Below the pieces are notes generated by a model, which saw only the letters and a list, made by a program, of their open reading frames with translations, did not search any database and was not told where the DNA came from. This document shows, one piece after another, positions 8,084 to 18,214 of a DNA stretch of 64,000 nucleotides. The stretch spans positions 782,412 to 846,411 of the forward strand of contig NZ_JACHOQ010000001.1 of NCBI RefSeq assembly GCF_014199955.1. Direction: 5' to 3'. Numbering within the stretch: position 1 is the first letter of the stretch; each line of letters opens with the position of its first letter. The translations under genes were made by a program, and so were the position numbers. Source of the DNA: Brevundimonas aurantiaca. GTDB lineage: Bacteria; Pseudomonadota; Alphaproteobacteria; Caulobacterales; Caulobacteraceae.

Positions 8084-9508
8084 ATGACCCTGCCCGCCCC
8101 CTATCCCCCGCTGGTCTCCGGCGGCGAGGGCCTGGACCGCTATCCGGGCGAGGCCGCCGCCCTCCCCGCCCGCATGGCGGCGATCTACGCCGTGCCAGCC
8201 GACCAGGTCCTGCCGGTGCGCGGCCTGACCCATGGGCTGGAGCTGGTCTGGCGCCTCGCCGCCCGCGACGGCGGATCGGTCGAGGCGCCCAAGGCCGAGC
8301 CCTATGACCGTCTCGCCGCCATCTATCCGGCCAGGGGCGAGGTCGCGGCCGTGGTCGTCCGCGCCCTGGGCTCGCCCGAGGCGGTCGCCGAAATGGCCGC
8401 CCGCGTCGCCCCCGCCCTGCTGGTGGTGGACGAGGGCCTGATCGAATTCTCCGACAGCGTCTCCGCCGCCACCGTCGTGGCCGATCAGCCCAACCTGGTC
8501 GTGCTGCGCAGCCTGTCCCTGGCCTATGGCCTGGCCGGCGCCCGCGTCGGCGCCGCCATCGCCCAGGCCCCGACCCTGGCCCGCCTCGCCTCGGTGCTGG
8601 AGCCCTACGCCCTGCCCGAGCCCCTGGTGCGGCTGGCGCTTCAGGCCCTGGATCCGTCGCGGATGATCGAGACCGCGGAGCGGATCGCCTCGGTCCGGCG
8701 CGAGCGCGAGCGGCTGGCCCGCGAACTGGGCCGCGACCTGACGATCGAGCCCGGCGTCGGCCCCATTCTGATGGCCCGGCCGCAAGACCCCGCCGCCGCC
8801 CTGGCCGCTCTGAAGACCTATGGGATCGAGGCCGACCTGTCCGGCGACCGGTTGCGGCTGCCCGTCTCGATCAAGCCCGAGGTCAACGACCGGCTGCTGG
8901 CCGCCTTCGGCCTGACGCCCGCCAAGCGCCGTCCGGCCCGCCTCGGCCAGGCCGTGCGCGATACGAAAGAGACCCGCATCGTCTGCGCCGTCGATCTGGA
9001 CGCCCCCGGCCCGATCAAGATCGAGACCGGCGTCGGCTTCTTCGACCATATGCTGGAGCAGATCGCGGCCCACGGCGGCTTCTCCCTGCGGCTGCAGTGC
9101 GAGGGCGACCTGCACACCGACCCCCACCACACCATCGAGGACAGCGCCATCGCCCTGGGCCAGGCGCTGAAACAGGCGCTGGGCGAGCGTAAGGGAATCG
9201 CCCGCTACGGCTTCGTCCTGCCGATGGACGAGGCCAATGCGACGGTCTCCATCGACCTGTCCGGCCGGCCCTATCCGCTGTTCGAAGGGGCGTTCGAGAC
9301 GCCCTTCATCGGCGACTACCGCACCGACCTGACCGCCCACGTCTTCCGCTCACTGGCCGAGGCCATGGGCGCCGCCGTCCATATCTCGGTCACAGGCCAG
9401 GACGACCACCACAAGACCGAAGCCGTCTACAAGGCCTTCGGCCGAGCGCTCCGTCAGGCCATCCGGGTCGAGGGCGATGCGGTGCCGAGCACGAAGGGGG
9501 TGTTGTGA
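8084..9508 (+). CDS. hisB: fusion of a degenerate HisC-like domain with imidazoleglycerol-phosphate dehydratase
   Basis: A 474-residue two-domain protein. Residues about 1-285 resemble histidinol-phosphate aminotransferase, but the active site is eroded: the PLP lysine of the usual SKAYGLAGLRVG motif is Leu (SLAYGLAGARVG, codon CTG), the DEAY motif reads DEGL, and no NPNNPTG block is present. Residues about 290-474 are a complete HisB dehydratase with GFFDHMLEQ, DPHHTIEDSA, DDHHKTEAVYKAFG and PSTKGVL, supplying the manganese-binding His/Glu residues. The protein should dehydrate imidazoleglycerol phosphate; the front domain is probably not an aminotransferase. It overlaps hisH by four bases. 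The classic enterobacterial HisB fusion uses a phosphatase instead. Confidence 0.9.
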   Translation: MTLPAPYPPLVSGGEGLDRYPGEAAALPARMAAIYAVPADQVLPVRGLTHGLELVWRLAARDGGSVEAPKAEPYDRLAAIYPARGEVAAVVVRALGSPEAVAEMAARVAPALLVVDEGLIEFSDSVSAATVVADQPNLVVLRSLSLAYGLAGARVGAAIAQAPTLARLASVLEPYALPEPLVRLALQALDPSRMIETAERIASVRRERERLARELGRDLTIEPGVGPILMARPQDPAAALAALKTYGIEADLSGDRLRLPVSIKPEVNDRLLAAFGLTPAKRRPARLGQAVRDTKETRIVCAVDLDAPGPIKIETGVGFFDHMLEQIAAHGGFSLRLQCEGDLHTDPHHTIEDSAIALGQALKQALGERKGIARYGFVLPMDEANATVSIDLSGRPYPLFEGAFETPFIGDYRTDLTAHVFRSLAEAMGAAVHISVTGQDDHHKTEAVYKAFGRALRQAIRVEGDAVPSTKGVL

Positions 9509-10107
9509 CCGAGGTCGCCGTCATCGCCTACGGCGCCGGCAATGTCGCCTCGGTCCAGTTCGCGCTCGAGCGGCTGGGCGCGACCGTGCGCCTGACCGAC
9601 GATCCCGCCGTGATCACAGACGCCGAACGGGTCATCCTGCCCGGCGTCGGGGCGGCCGGCTACGCCATGAGCCGCCTGTCCGAACTGGGCCTGGTCGAAC
9701 CGATCCGCGCCTTCCCCCGTCCCCTGCTGGGCGTCTGCCTGGGCCAGCAACTTCTGTTCGAAACCAGCCAGGAGGGCGAAGGCGTCGATCTGCTGGGCTT
9801 CATCCCCGGCGCCGTGTCCCGGCTGGAGCCGGCGGGCGCCCTGCCCGTGCCGCATATGGGCTGGAGCCGGCTGAGGCGCGACCGAGACGACCCGCTGCTG
9901 GAGGGGGTCGCCGACGGCGCCTACGCCTATTTCGTCCACGGCTATGTCTGTCCCGACGGCCCCGCCACCCTGGCCCACGCCGACTACGGCGGCCCCGTGC
10001 CCGCCATAGTCCGCACCGCCAACCGCTGGGGCTGCCAGTTCCACCCCGAACGCTCGGCCGAGGCCGGGGCGACCATCCTCAAGAACTTCCTGCAGGTCGC
10101 CGCATGA
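9505..10107 (+). CDS. hisH: imidazole glycerol phosphate synthase glutaminase subunit, HisH
   Basis: A 200-residue class I glutamine amidotransferase that feeds ammonia to HisF. The catalytic triad is Cys78 (GVCLGQQLLFE), His180 and Glu182 (QFHPERS); the oxyanion strand is PGVGAAGYAM. It starts at a GTG that overlaps the preceding stop (GTGA). A family C repeat separates it from hisA. Confidence 0.96.
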   Translation: MTEVAVIAYGAGNVASVQFALERLGATVRLTDDPAVITDAERVILPGVGAAGYAMSRLSELGLVEPIRAFPRPLLGVCLGQQLLFETSQEGEGVDLLGFIPGAVSRLEPAGALPVPHMGWSRLRRDRDDPLLEGVADGAYAYFVHGYVCPDGPATLAHADYGGPVPAIVRTANRWGCQFHPERSAEAGATILKNFLQVAA

Positions 10108-10128
10108 CCCGCGCCGCCTCCCCCTCCC

Positions 10129-10236
10129 CGTCATCCTCGGGCTTGACCCGAGGACCGGACCATCCGCCGCTCGTGCGAACGAGGCCCCGCACAAGCCGAT
10201 CCACGCCCGATCCTCGGGTCAAGCCCGAGGATGACG
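10129..10236. repeat. family C intergenic inverted repeat, copy 1
   Basis: Arms CGTCATCCTCGGGCTTGACC and its reverse complement at the far end enclose about 60 bases. It fills most of the hisH-hisA gap. Further copies lie at 18215-18321 and 58974-59081. Confidence 0.9.
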
Positions 10237-10252
10237 AACGGAAGCCGACCCC

Positions 10253-10983
10253 ATGCTGATCTACCCCGCCATCGACCTGAAGGACGGCGTCTGCGTGCGC
10301 CTGATGCACGGCAAGTTCGACCAGGTGACGCAGTACGACGAACAGCCCGCCGCCCGCCTCAGCGCCTTCGCGGCCGAGGGCGCCGAGTGGATTCACATCG
10401 TCGATCTGGACGGGGCCGAGGCGGGCGAGGCGCGCCAGCACGCCCTGATCGGCGAACTGGCCCAGGCCCTCGAGATCAAGATCCAGTCCGGCGGCGGCGT
10501 CCGCAGCGCCAATGATGTGGCCAAGCTGCTGGAGGCCGGGGTCTCCCGCGTCGTCGTCGGCTCCCTGGCGGTGACCCAGCCCAATGACGTCGCCGCCTGG
10601 CTGAAGGGTTTCGGCCCCGAACGCATCACCCTGGCCCTGGACGTCAAGATCGAGGACGGCGTGCCCGTTCCTGCCCTGAAGGGCTGGACCCAGTCGTCCG
10701 GCGTCACCCTGTGGGAGGCGCTGGATCGCTATCCCAAGGGCACGGCCAAACACCTGCTGGTCACAGACGTCGGCCGCGACGGGGCCCTGACCGGCCCCAA
10801 TCTGGAGCTGCTGGCCGAAATCCGCCGCCGTCGCCCCGATGTCGTCCTTCAGGCGTCCGGCGGCATCTCGTCTCTGGACGATCTCGTCGCGGTCAAGGCC
10901 CTGGGCTGCAACGGCGCCATCGTCGGCCGCGCCCTGTACGAGAACCGCTTCACCCTGCCGCAAGCCATAGCGGCGGCCACGGC

Positions 10984-10987
<4 letters not shown>
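10253..10987 (+). CDS. hisA: phosphoribosylformimino-5-aminoimidazole carboxamide ribotide isomerase, HisA
   Basis: A 244-residue TIM barrel that isomerises ProFAR to PRFAR. The catalytic acids are Asp8 (YPAIDLKDG) and the Asp of [10 protein letters not shown]; phosphate-binding glycines are in SGGGVRS and ASGGISS. Its stop overlaps the hisF start (ATGA). Confidence 0.96.
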
Positions 10988-11751
<764 letters not shown>

Positions 11752-11764
11752 CCCGATCCCCGCA

Positions 11765-11916
11765 ATCCTCCCCCCTTGGGGGAGGGGGACCGCGAAGCGG
11801 TGGAGGGGGCCCGCCCGCGCGCCGCCGCTCGACGCCCAACACCCCGCACGCCCTTACCCCCTCCACCACCCTTCGGGCGGTCCCCCTCCCCCAGAGGGGG
11901 AGGATTTTTGAGGAGA
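11765..11916. repeat. family A intergenic inverted repeat, copy 2
   Basis: Two complete facing arms with GGGGGACCGCGAAGCGGTGG on the left and the complementary arm on the right, between hisF and hisIE. The right arm ends only about eight bases before the hisIE start, so the ribosome site of hisIE (GAGGAG) lies at the edge of the repeat. Confidence 0.87.
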
Positions 11917-11923
11917 TCACCCC

Positions 11924-12556
11924 ATGATCGACCCCGCTGCCATCGACTTCGAAAAAGGAAACGGCCTGGTCCCCGTGGTGGTCCAGGACGCCGCCACGCT
12001 CCAGGTCCTGACCCTGGCCTATATGGATCGCGCCGCCCTGGACGAGACGATCCAGTCGGGTGAGGCCACCTTCTTCTCCCGCTCGCGCGGCGGGCGCTGG
12101 AGAAAGGGCGAGACCTCGGGCGACCGGCTGCGGGTCGTCTCCATCACCCCCGACTGCGACGGCGACGCCCTGGTCCTGGCGGTCGATCCGGTCGGAAACG
12201 CCTGCCACCTGAACCGCACCAGCTGTTTCGGCGCCGCCGACGCGCCGGGTCTCGGCCGCATCGCCCGGCTGGAACAGACTATCGCCGAGCGGGCCGCCGC
12301 TGATCCGTCCGAAAGCTGGACCGCCAAACTGGTCGCCCAAGGCCCCAAACGCATCGCCCAGAAGGTCGGCGAAGAGGGGGTGGAGACCGCCCTGGCGGGC
12401 GTCGCCGGCCCGGATGAGGAACTCGCCGGCGAGGCGGCGGATTTGATCTATCACCTGCTCGTTCTTCTCCATGTCCGTAACATGGTGTTTCAGGACGTGC
12501 TGGACGTGTTGGCCTCGCGGGCGGAAGCGGGCAAAGGCCCAAAGACTAGAGCCTGA
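11924..12556 (+). CDS. hisIE: bifunctional phosphoribosyl-AMP cyclohydrolase / phosphoribosyl-ATP pyrophosphatase, HisIE
   Basis: A 210-residue two-domain enzyme for steps 2 and 3 of the pathway. The N-terminal HisI part (about 1-115) has YMDRAAL, RWRKGETSG, PDCDGDAL and the cysteine segment NRTSCFG. The C-terminal HisE part (about 120-205) has the MazG-like helices KRIAQKVGEEGVET and ELAGEAADLIYHLLVLL. The last codons (RA, stop) fall in a family F repeat, so the repeat appears to set the C-terminus. Fusion of the two enzymes is common in enterobacteria; separate genes are more usual in alphaproteobacteria. Confidence 0.94.
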   Translation: MIDPAAIDFEKGNGLVPVVVQDAATLQVLTLAYMDRAALDETIQSGEATFFSRSRGGRWRKGETSGDRLRVVSITPDCDGDALVLAVDPVGNACHLNRTSCFGAADAPGLGRIARLEQTIAERAAADPSESWTAKLVAQGPKRIAQKVGEEGVETALAGVAGPDEELAGEAADLIYHLLVLLHVRNMVFQDVLDVLASRAEAGKGPKTRA

Positions 12557-12608
12557 TCGGTTGAAGTGGAATCGCTTCGCGATTCCGCTGAAGCCGTGAA
12601 TCAGGCTC
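12549..12608. repeat. family F inverted repeat, first unit
   Basis: Outer arms GAGCCTGAT/ATCAGGCTC enclose an inner palindrome GGAATCGCTTCGCGATTCC. It begins inside the last codons of hisIE and contains its stop; it could act as a transcription-end hairpin for the his operon. Confidence 0.85.
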
Positions 12609-12620
12609 CAGATCAAACCG

Positions 12621-12683
12621 AGAGCATGATTCACGCTTCTGTCGGAACCGCGAAGCGGTTCCGTCCGAAACGATCATGCTCTA
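12621..12683. repeat. family F inverted repeat, second unit
   Basis: Outer arms GAGCATGAT/GATCATGCTC enclose CGGAACCGCGAAGCGGTTCCG. It has the same nested design as the unit 12 bases upstream but a different sequence. It lies before zwf. No gene is present in 12557-12732. Confidence 0.85.
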
Positions 12684-12732
12684 GGCCGTAAAGGCGTTCG
12701 TCCCGACAAATGGGATATTCGAGGGAATTTCG

Positions 12733-14190
12733 ATGGCGGCTCTCATTCTGTTCGGCGGCGGCGGCGATCTGGCGATGCGGATGCTGTTGCCTTCGCTCTA
12801 CTTCCTGGAACACGACGGACTCCTGCCCGACGGCCTGAAGATCATCGGCGCCGCCCGCTCCGAGGAGACGGCTGAGGACTATGTCGCCAAGGTCCATGAG
12901 GCGGTGAAGGCTCGCGCCGAACAGGATCAGGCCTGGGACGACCATTCCTGGACCCGGATGAAGGCCCGGCTCGACTATCTGGCGGTGGACGCCACCTCGG
13001 CCGACAGCCTGAAGCCGCTGAAGGACAAGGTCGGGGACGGCGAGGTCACCTCCTTCCTGGCCGTTTCCCCCTCGCTTTATGGCCGCATCGTCACGGCGAT
13101 GAAGGCGGCGGGTCTGGCCGAGCGCAACTGCCGCATCGTGCTGGAGAAGCCGGTCGGCCGCGACCTGAAGTCCTTCCTCGAGATCGACGACGCCGTGGCC
13201 CACGCCTTCCGCGAGGACCAGGTGTTCCGCATCGACCACTATCTGGGCAAGGAGACGGTCCAGAATCTGACGGCCCTGCGGTTCGGCAACACCATCTTCG
13301 AGCCGCTTTGGAACAATCTGACGATCGACCACGTCCAGATCACCATCGGTGAAACGGTGGGGGTCGGCGACCGCTGGCCCTACTATGACGAGTACGGTGC
13401 ATTGCGCGACATGCTCCAGAACCACATGCTCCAGCTGCTGTGCCTGGTCGCCATGGAACCGCCCAGCGATCTGGATCCGGAGTCCCTGCGTAACGAAAAG
13501 GTCAAGGTGCTGCGCAGCCTGCGCCCCATCACCTACGAGGAGGCCGAACGCGTCACCGTGCGCGGCCAGTATGTGGCGGGCGTGTCCGAGGGCAGGCCGG
13601 CCAAGGGCTATATCGAGGAGCGCGGCGCACCGTCCGACACCGAGACCTTCGTCGCCATCCGCGCCGACATCGACAACTGGCGCTGGGCGGGCGTGCCCTT
13701 CTTCATGCGCACCGGCAAGCGCCTGCCCGAGAAGCGCACCGAAATCGTCATCCAGTTCAAGCCCGTGCCCCACTCCATCTTCGACGATGAAGAGGGTGAG
13801 GCGCTGGCCAACCGCATGATCATCGAGCTTCAGCCCGAGGAGGACATCTCCCTGACGGTGATGAACAAGCGGCCCGGCCTGGACAAGCGGATGCAGCTCC
13901 AGCCCATCACCATGAGCCTGTCCTGGGGCGTGGACGGCAAGTCCGCCGCCCCCCCGCGCCGCCGCATCGCCTATGAGCGGCTGCTGCTGGACGCCATGGC
14001 GGGCGACTCCACCCTGTTCGTACGCCGCGACGAGGCGGAACAGGCGTGGAAATGGGTCGATGAGGTCGCCGAGGCCTGGGCTGAATCCGGCCACAAGCCC
14101 GACGAATACGTCGCCGGAACCTGGGGCCCCGACAGCGCCGACATGCTGATGATCCGCACCGGCCGCGACTGGAACACGACCGATGTCTGA
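12733..14190 (+). CDS. zwf: glucose-6-phosphate 1-dehydrogenase, Zwf
   Basis: A 485-residue NADP-linked dehydrogenase, the entry to the Entner-Doudoroff and pentose phosphate routes. It has the N-terminal dinucleotide fold (LFGGGGDLAMRMLLPSLY, from residue 6) and the catalytic RIDHYLGKE (residues 166-174). A GAGGGA ribosome site precedes the ATG. It overlaps pgl by eight bases, starting the four-gene zwf-pgl-edd-glk operon. Confidence 0.96.
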   Translation: MAALILFGGGGDLAMRMLLPSLYFLEHDGLLPDGLKIIGAARSEETAEDYVAKVHEAVKARAEQDQAWDDHSWTRMKARLDYLAVDATSADSLKPLKDKVGDGEVTSFLAVSPSLYGRIVTAMKAAGLAERNCRIVLEKPVGRDLKSFLEIDDAVAHAFREDQVFRIDHYLGKETVQNLTALRFGNTIFEPLWNNLTIDHVQITIGETVGVGDRWPYYDEYGALRDMLQNHMLQLLCLVAMEPPSDLDPESLRNEKVKVLRSLRPITYEEAERVTVRGQYVAGVSEGRPAKGYIEERGAPSDTETFVAIRADIDNWRWAGVPFFMRTGKRLPEKRTEIVIQFKPVPHSIFDDEEGEALANRMIIELQPEEDISLTVMNKRPGLDKRMQLQPITMSLSWGVDGKSAAPPRRRIAYERLLLDAMAGDSTLFVRRDEAEQAWKWVDEVAEAWAESGHKPDEYVAGTWGPDSADMLMIRTGRDWNTTDV

Positions 14191-14899
14191 GACGCCTGTG
14201 ATCGAAACCTTCCCCACCGTCGACGCCTGGGCCGAGGCCATCGCCGCCCGCCTGGCCGAGACCCTGGGCGCCGCCGTCCGCGACAAGGACTCCGCCGTCT
14301 TCGCCGGCCCCGGCGGGACCACCCCCGCCCCCGTCTATCGCCGCCTCGCTGCGACCGACCTGGACTGGGCCAGGATCGCCGTCACCCTGGTGGACGAACG
14401 CTACGTCCCCGAGACCTCGCCTGAGTCCAACGCCCGGCTGATCCGCGACGTCCTGTTGCAGGACAAGGCGGCCGCCGCCCGCTTCATCCCCCTCTATACG
14501 CCCGAGGTCACGGTGGACCGGGCCGCCATCGTCGCCGCCCACGCCCTGGCCGATGCGGGCGGGCGTTTCGACGCGGTCCTTCTCGGCATGGGGGAGGATG
14601 GCCATATCTGCTCCATGTTCCCTGACAGCCCCACCTTGAAGACGCTTCTGACCCCGACGCTGAAGCCGACGGTGCTGGGCGTGCCCCACGGCCGCGACGG
14701 CGCCGCGCCGACGATCGAGCGCCTGTCGATCAACCTGCCCTATCTGATGTCCGCCGGCCGGGTGATCCTGGGCCTGAAGGGCGCCGCCAAACGCCGGGTC
14801 TTTGAAGAGCAGGCCAAGGGCGATCCCAAGATCCAGCCCATCGCCGCCCTGATCGCGGCGAACGTTCCCCTTGAAGTTCTGTGGACGGAGGAAGGCTGA
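14183..14899 (+). CDS. pgl: 6-phosphogluconolactonase, Pgl
   Basis: A 238-residue member of the NagB/DevB family that hydrolyses the lactone formed by Zwf. Family blocks are FAGPGGTTPAPVYRRL, TLVDERYVP, SNARLIRD and LLGMGEDGHICSMFP. It overlaps the end of zwf, and edd starts directly after it. Confidence 0.94.
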   Translation: MSETPVIETFPTVDAWAEAIAARLAETLGAAVRDKDSAVFAGPGGTTPAPVYRRLAATDLDWARIAVTLVDERYVPETSPESNARLIRDVLLQDKAAAARFIPLYTPEVTVDRAAIVAAHALADAGGRFDAVLLGMGEDGHICSMFPDSPTLKTLLTPTLKPTVLGVPHGRDGAAPTIERLSINLPYLMSAGRVILGLKGAAKRRVFEEQAKGDPKIQPIAALIAANVPLEVLWTEEG

Positions 14900-14900
14900 T

Positions 14901-16790
14901 ATGGCGCTTCATCCCACTGTCGCCGCGGTCACCGACCGCATCATCGAAAAGAGCCGCGCGACCCGCGCCGACTATCTGCGCCGCATGGACGCCGCCCGCG
15001 ATTCCGGCGCCGGCCGCGCCAAGCTCTCCTGCGCCAACTGGGCCCACGCCTTCGCCGGCCAGACCATAGCCGACAAGCTGACCGCCATGGACGGGTCCAA
15101 GCCCAATCTGGGCATCGTCACCGCCTATAACGACATGCTGTCGGCCCACCAGCCGTTCGAGCGCTTCCCCGGCGTGGTCCGCGAAGCGGTGCGTCAGGTC
15201 GGCGCCACGGCCCAGGTCGCCGGCGGCACCCCCGCCATGTGCGACGGCGTCACCCAGGGGCGCCCCGGCATGGAGCTGTCCCTGTTCAGCCGCGACGTCA
15301 TCGCCATGTCCGCCGGCGTGGCCCTGACGCATGACGCCTTCGACGCCGCCCTGATGCTGGGCGTCTGCGACAAGATCGTGCCCGGCCTGTTCATGGGCGC
15401 CCTGGCCTTCGGCCATCTGCCCGTCGTCTTCGCCCCGGCCGGCCCCATGCCCTCGGGCATTCCGAACGCGGAGAAAGCCCGCGTCCGCGCCGAATACGCC
15501 CAGAACAAGGTCGATCGCCAGACCCTGCTGGAAAGCGAGATCGGCTCCTACCACTCGCCCGGCACCTGCACCTTCTACGGCACCGCCAACTCCAACCAGA
15601 TGATGATGGAGCTGGGGGGCTTGCACATGCCCTCCACCGCCTTCGTCCATCCCGACACCGGCCTGCGCGACGCCCTGACCGCCGCCGCCGCCCAGCGCGC
15701 CGTCGAACTGGCCCGCAGCGGCGAGGGCCGCATGGCCGACGTGATCGACGAAAAGTCCATCGTCAACATGATCGTGGCCCTCTTGGCCACCGGCGGCTCG
15801 ACCAATCACGCCATCCACTTGGTCGCCATGGCGCGGGCGGCGGGGGTTCTGATCGACTGGACCGACATGGACGAGCTGTCGTCCGTCACCCCCCTGCTGG
15901 CGCGGGTCTATCCCAACGGCTCGGCCGATGTGAACGCCTTCCAGGCCGCCGGGGGCGTCGCCTTCGTGGCGCGCGAACTGGCCGAGCACGGCCATATCCA
16001 CACCGATGTCGTCACCATCATGGGCAAGGGGATCGAGCCCTATTTCCAGGAACCGTCGATGGTGGACGGCCAGCTAGTCTGGCGCGACGGGGTCAAGCAG
16101 AGCCTGGATCTCGACATCCTGCGCCCCGCCTCCGACCCGTTCGACAAGGAGGGGGGCTTGCGTCTGGTCAAGGGCGACCTGGGCCGCGCGGTCATCAAGG
16201 TTTCGGCGGTCAAGCCCGAGAACCGCATCGTCGAGGCCCCCGCCGCCGTCTTCGAAACCCAGGAAGACGCGCTGCAAGCCTTCAAGGACGGCAAGCTGTT
16301 CCGCGACGTCGTCGTGGTCCTGCGCTTCCAGGGCCCGAGGGCCAACGGCATGCCCGAACTGCACAGCCTGTCGCCGGCCCTGTCGGTCATCCAAGACAAG
16401 GGGTTCAAGGTCGCCTTCGTCACCGACGGCCGCATGTCGGGCGCCAGCGGCAAGACCCCGGCCGCCATCCACGTCTCGCCTGAGGCCCTGGCCGGCGGCC
16501 CCCTGGCCCATGTGAAGGACGGCGACGTCATCCGTCTGGACGCCGAGGCCGGGGTTCTGACCACGGTCGGCGTCGACGGCCTGACCGACCGGCCCGCCGC
16601 CGCCCGCTCCGCCGTCCACGCCGAGGGTTCGGCCTGGGGCTATGGCCGCGAACTGTTCGGCGCCTTCCGCCATGTGGTCACCACGGCGGAAGAGGGGGCG
16701 ACCGTCTGCTTCGCCTTCCCCTCCGGCGCCCAGGCCCATACGGACACCCCGCCCGACCCCAATCTCGTCGACCGGACCGTCGACGCCTGA
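14901..16790 (+). CDS. edd: phosphogluconate dehydratase, Edd
   Basis: A 629-residue iron-sulfur dehydratase of the IlvD/Edd family that makes 2-keto-3-deoxy-6-phosphogluconate. Recognisable blocks include [59 protein letters not shown] and [17 protein letters not shown]; Cys residues in the CDGV, GVCDK and GTCTF segments are the cluster ligands. The frame is open ten codons upstream, but the ATG at 14901, immediately after the pgl stop, begins the conserved protein. Confidence 0.96.
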   Translation: MALHPTVAAVTDRIIEKSRATRADYLRRMDAARDSGAGRAKLSCANWAHAFAGQTIADKLTAMDGSKPNLGIVTAYNDMLSAHQPFERFPGVVREAVRQVGATAQVAGGTPAMCDGVTQGRPGMELSLFSRDVIAMSAGVALTHDAFDAALMLGVCDKIVPGLFMGALAFGHLPVVFAPAGPMPSGIPNAEKARVRAEYAQNKVDRQTLLESEIGSYHSPGTCTFYGTANSNQMMMELGGLHMPSTAFVHPDTGLRDALTAAAAQRAVELARSGEGRMADVIDEKSIVNMIVALLATGGSTNHAIHLVAMARAAGVLIDWTDMDELSSVTPLLARVYPNGSADVNAFQAAGGVAFVARELAEHGHIHTDVVTIMGKGIEPYFQEPSMVDGQLVWRDGVKQSLDLDILRPASDPFDKEGGLRLVKGDLGRAVIKVSAVKPENRIVEAPAAVFETQEDALQAFKDGKLFRDVVVVLRFQGPRANGMPELHSLSPALSVIQDKGFKVAFVTDGRMSGASGKTPAAIHVSPEALAGGPLAHVKDGDVIRLDAEAGVLTTVGVDGLTDRPAAARSAVHAEGSAWGYGRELFGAFRHVVTTAEEGATVCFAFPSGAQAHTDTPPDPNLVDRTVDA

Positions 16791-16820
16791 TCCGACGCAC
16801 CGACTGCAGGAAACGACCCT

Positions 16821-17792
16821 ATGACTGACAAGACCCTCCTCGTCGGAGACGTCGGCGGCACCAACGCCCGTTTCGCCGTCGCTCGCATGATCGACGGCAA
16901 GCCCGTGCTGGACCACCACGAGAGCTTCCCGGCCGAAACCTATCCGACCTTCCTGGAAGGGGTGGCCGCCTTCATCGAGGGCTGCGAGGTCAAGCCGACC
17001 GGCGGCGTCATCGCCGTGGCCGGCCCCGTCACCGACGGCGCCATCGACCTGACCAACTCGCCCTGGCAGGTGTCGGAAAGCGAGCTGTCCACCCTGGGTC
17101 TTTCGCCGGTCAAGCTGATCAACGATTTCGAGGCCCTGGCCTGGGGCGCCCCCATCGTGCCGGAAGACCAGTTGGAAAGCCTGGGCGGCCCCGTCGACGG
17201 CGACCCGCATTCCACCGTCGCCGTCCTGGGCCCCGGCACCGGCTTCGGCGTCTCGGCCCTGGTGCGCGACGCCCACGGCAAGGAGATGGCCATGCCGTCC
17301 GAAGGCGGCCACGCCTGTTTCCCCCCCGGCGATCCGGTCGAGGACGAGATCCTGCGCATCCTGCGCCGCCGCTATGACCGCGTCTCGATCGAGCGTCTGA
17401 TCTGCGGCCCCGGCCTGTTGAACATGCACCGGGCCCTGGCCGAGATCGACGGCCGCGAGACCCATATCGACGACCCGGCCCAGATCACCGCGACGGCCCT
17501 GGCCGATCCGAACAGCCCCTGCGGCGCCACCCTGGCCCGCTTCTGCGCCATCCTGGGCGCGGTCGCCGGCGACATCGCCCTGACCACGGGCGCGCGCGGC
17601 GGCGTCTATATCGCCGGCGGCATCGTCCCGCGCATCCTGCCCTTCATCAAGGCCAGCCCCTTCCGCCAGCGGTTCGAGCGCAAGGGCCGGTTCAAGGAAT
17701 ACATGCAGGAGATCCCGACCAAGGTGATCATGCACAAACACGCCGCCCTCCTGGGCGCCGCCCGCGTCGCCTTCGCCGAAGCCGAGGGCTGA
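16821..17792 (+). CDS. glk: glucokinase, Glk
   Basis: A 323-residue ATP-dependent glucokinase of the Glk (non-ROK) family. The phosphate-binding LLVGDVGGTNARFAV lies at residues 5-19, a second block is AVLGPGTGFGVSAL, and EGGHACFPP matches the sugar-binding segment. It is the last gene of the zwf operon, so all four products together take glucose to KDPG; the aldolase gene eda is not in this window. Confidence 0.95.
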   Translation: MTDKTLLVGDVGGTNARFAVARMIDGKPVLDHHESFPAETYPTFLEGVAAFIEGCEVKPTGGVIAVAGPVTDGAIDLTNSPWQVSESELSTLGLSPVKLINDFEALAWGAPIVPEDQLESLGGPVDGDPHSTVAVLGPGTGFGVSALVRDAHGKEMAMPSEGGHACFPPGDPVEDEILRILRRRYDRVSIERLICGPGLLNMHRALAEIDGRETHIDDPAQITATALADPNSPCGATLARFCAILGAVAGDIALTTGARGGVYIAGGIVPRILPFIKASPFRQRFERKGRFKEYMQEIPTKVIMHKHAALLGAARVAFAEAEG

Positions 17793-17805
17793 GATCACGA
17801 AAATC

Positions 17806-17837
17806 TCACGGCGGCGTGAACTGAACCGCCGCCGTGA
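17806..17837 (+). terminator. hairpin after glk
   Basis: A perfect 11-bp stem TCACGGCGGCG / CGCCGCCGTGA with a 10-base loop, followed by CGTTTCCC. It lies 14 bases after the glk stop and is the likely end of the zwf operon, although the T run is short. Confidence 0.6.
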
Positions 17838-17870
17838 CGTTTCCCTGCCTCCACAACGGAAGGAAACGTC

Positions 17871-18176
17871 ATGAAAAAGATCGCTGTCGCCGCCGCCTCC
17901 CTGTTCGTCCTGTCGGGCGTCGCCGCCTGCGGTGAAAGCGCCGCTGACAAGGCCGCCGAGAACCGCGCCGACGCCGTCGAGGCCCAGGGCGAAGCCCGCG
18001 CCGACCAGCTGGAAGCCCAGGCCGACGCCGCCCCGACCGACGCTCAGAAGGACGCCCTGAACCGCCAGGCCGACCAGGTCGAGGAAAACGCCGACCGCCG
18101 CGCCGATCAGATCGAGCAACAGGGCGGCAACGCCGACGGCGGCATGACTACCCACAACACCCCGACCACCAACTAA
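17871..18176 (+). CDS. small predicted lipoprotein with charged coiled coil
   Basis: A 101-residue protein with a signal peptide MKKIAVAAASLFVLSG and a lipobox VAAC (Cys20), so it is predicted to be lipid-anchored in the outer or inner membrane. The mature part is a run of Ala/Asp/Glu/Arg/Gln residues with repeated ADQ/ADAAxx units (ARADQLEAQADA, NRQADQVEENADRRADQ), consistent with a continuous helix or coiled coil reminiscent of Lpp-like spacer proteins. It has its own AAGGAAA ribosome site and sits alone after the glk terminator. I do not recognise a specific family. Confidence 0.85.
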   Translation: MKKIAVAAASLFVLSGVAACGESAADKAAENRADAVEAQGEARADQLEAQADAAPTDAQKDALNRQADQVEENADRRADQIEQQGGNADGGMTTHNTPTTN

Positions 18177-18214
18177 GGTCGGCGTCTAGGCGATCCGTCG
18201 CCCCGCCCCCCGTC

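Noticed and set aside
10129..10236. Family C repeat as a rho-independent terminator of hisH
   Set aside because: No T run follows and hisA-hisF lie just downstream in the same pathway. Termination would split the operon, so I record it only as a repeat.
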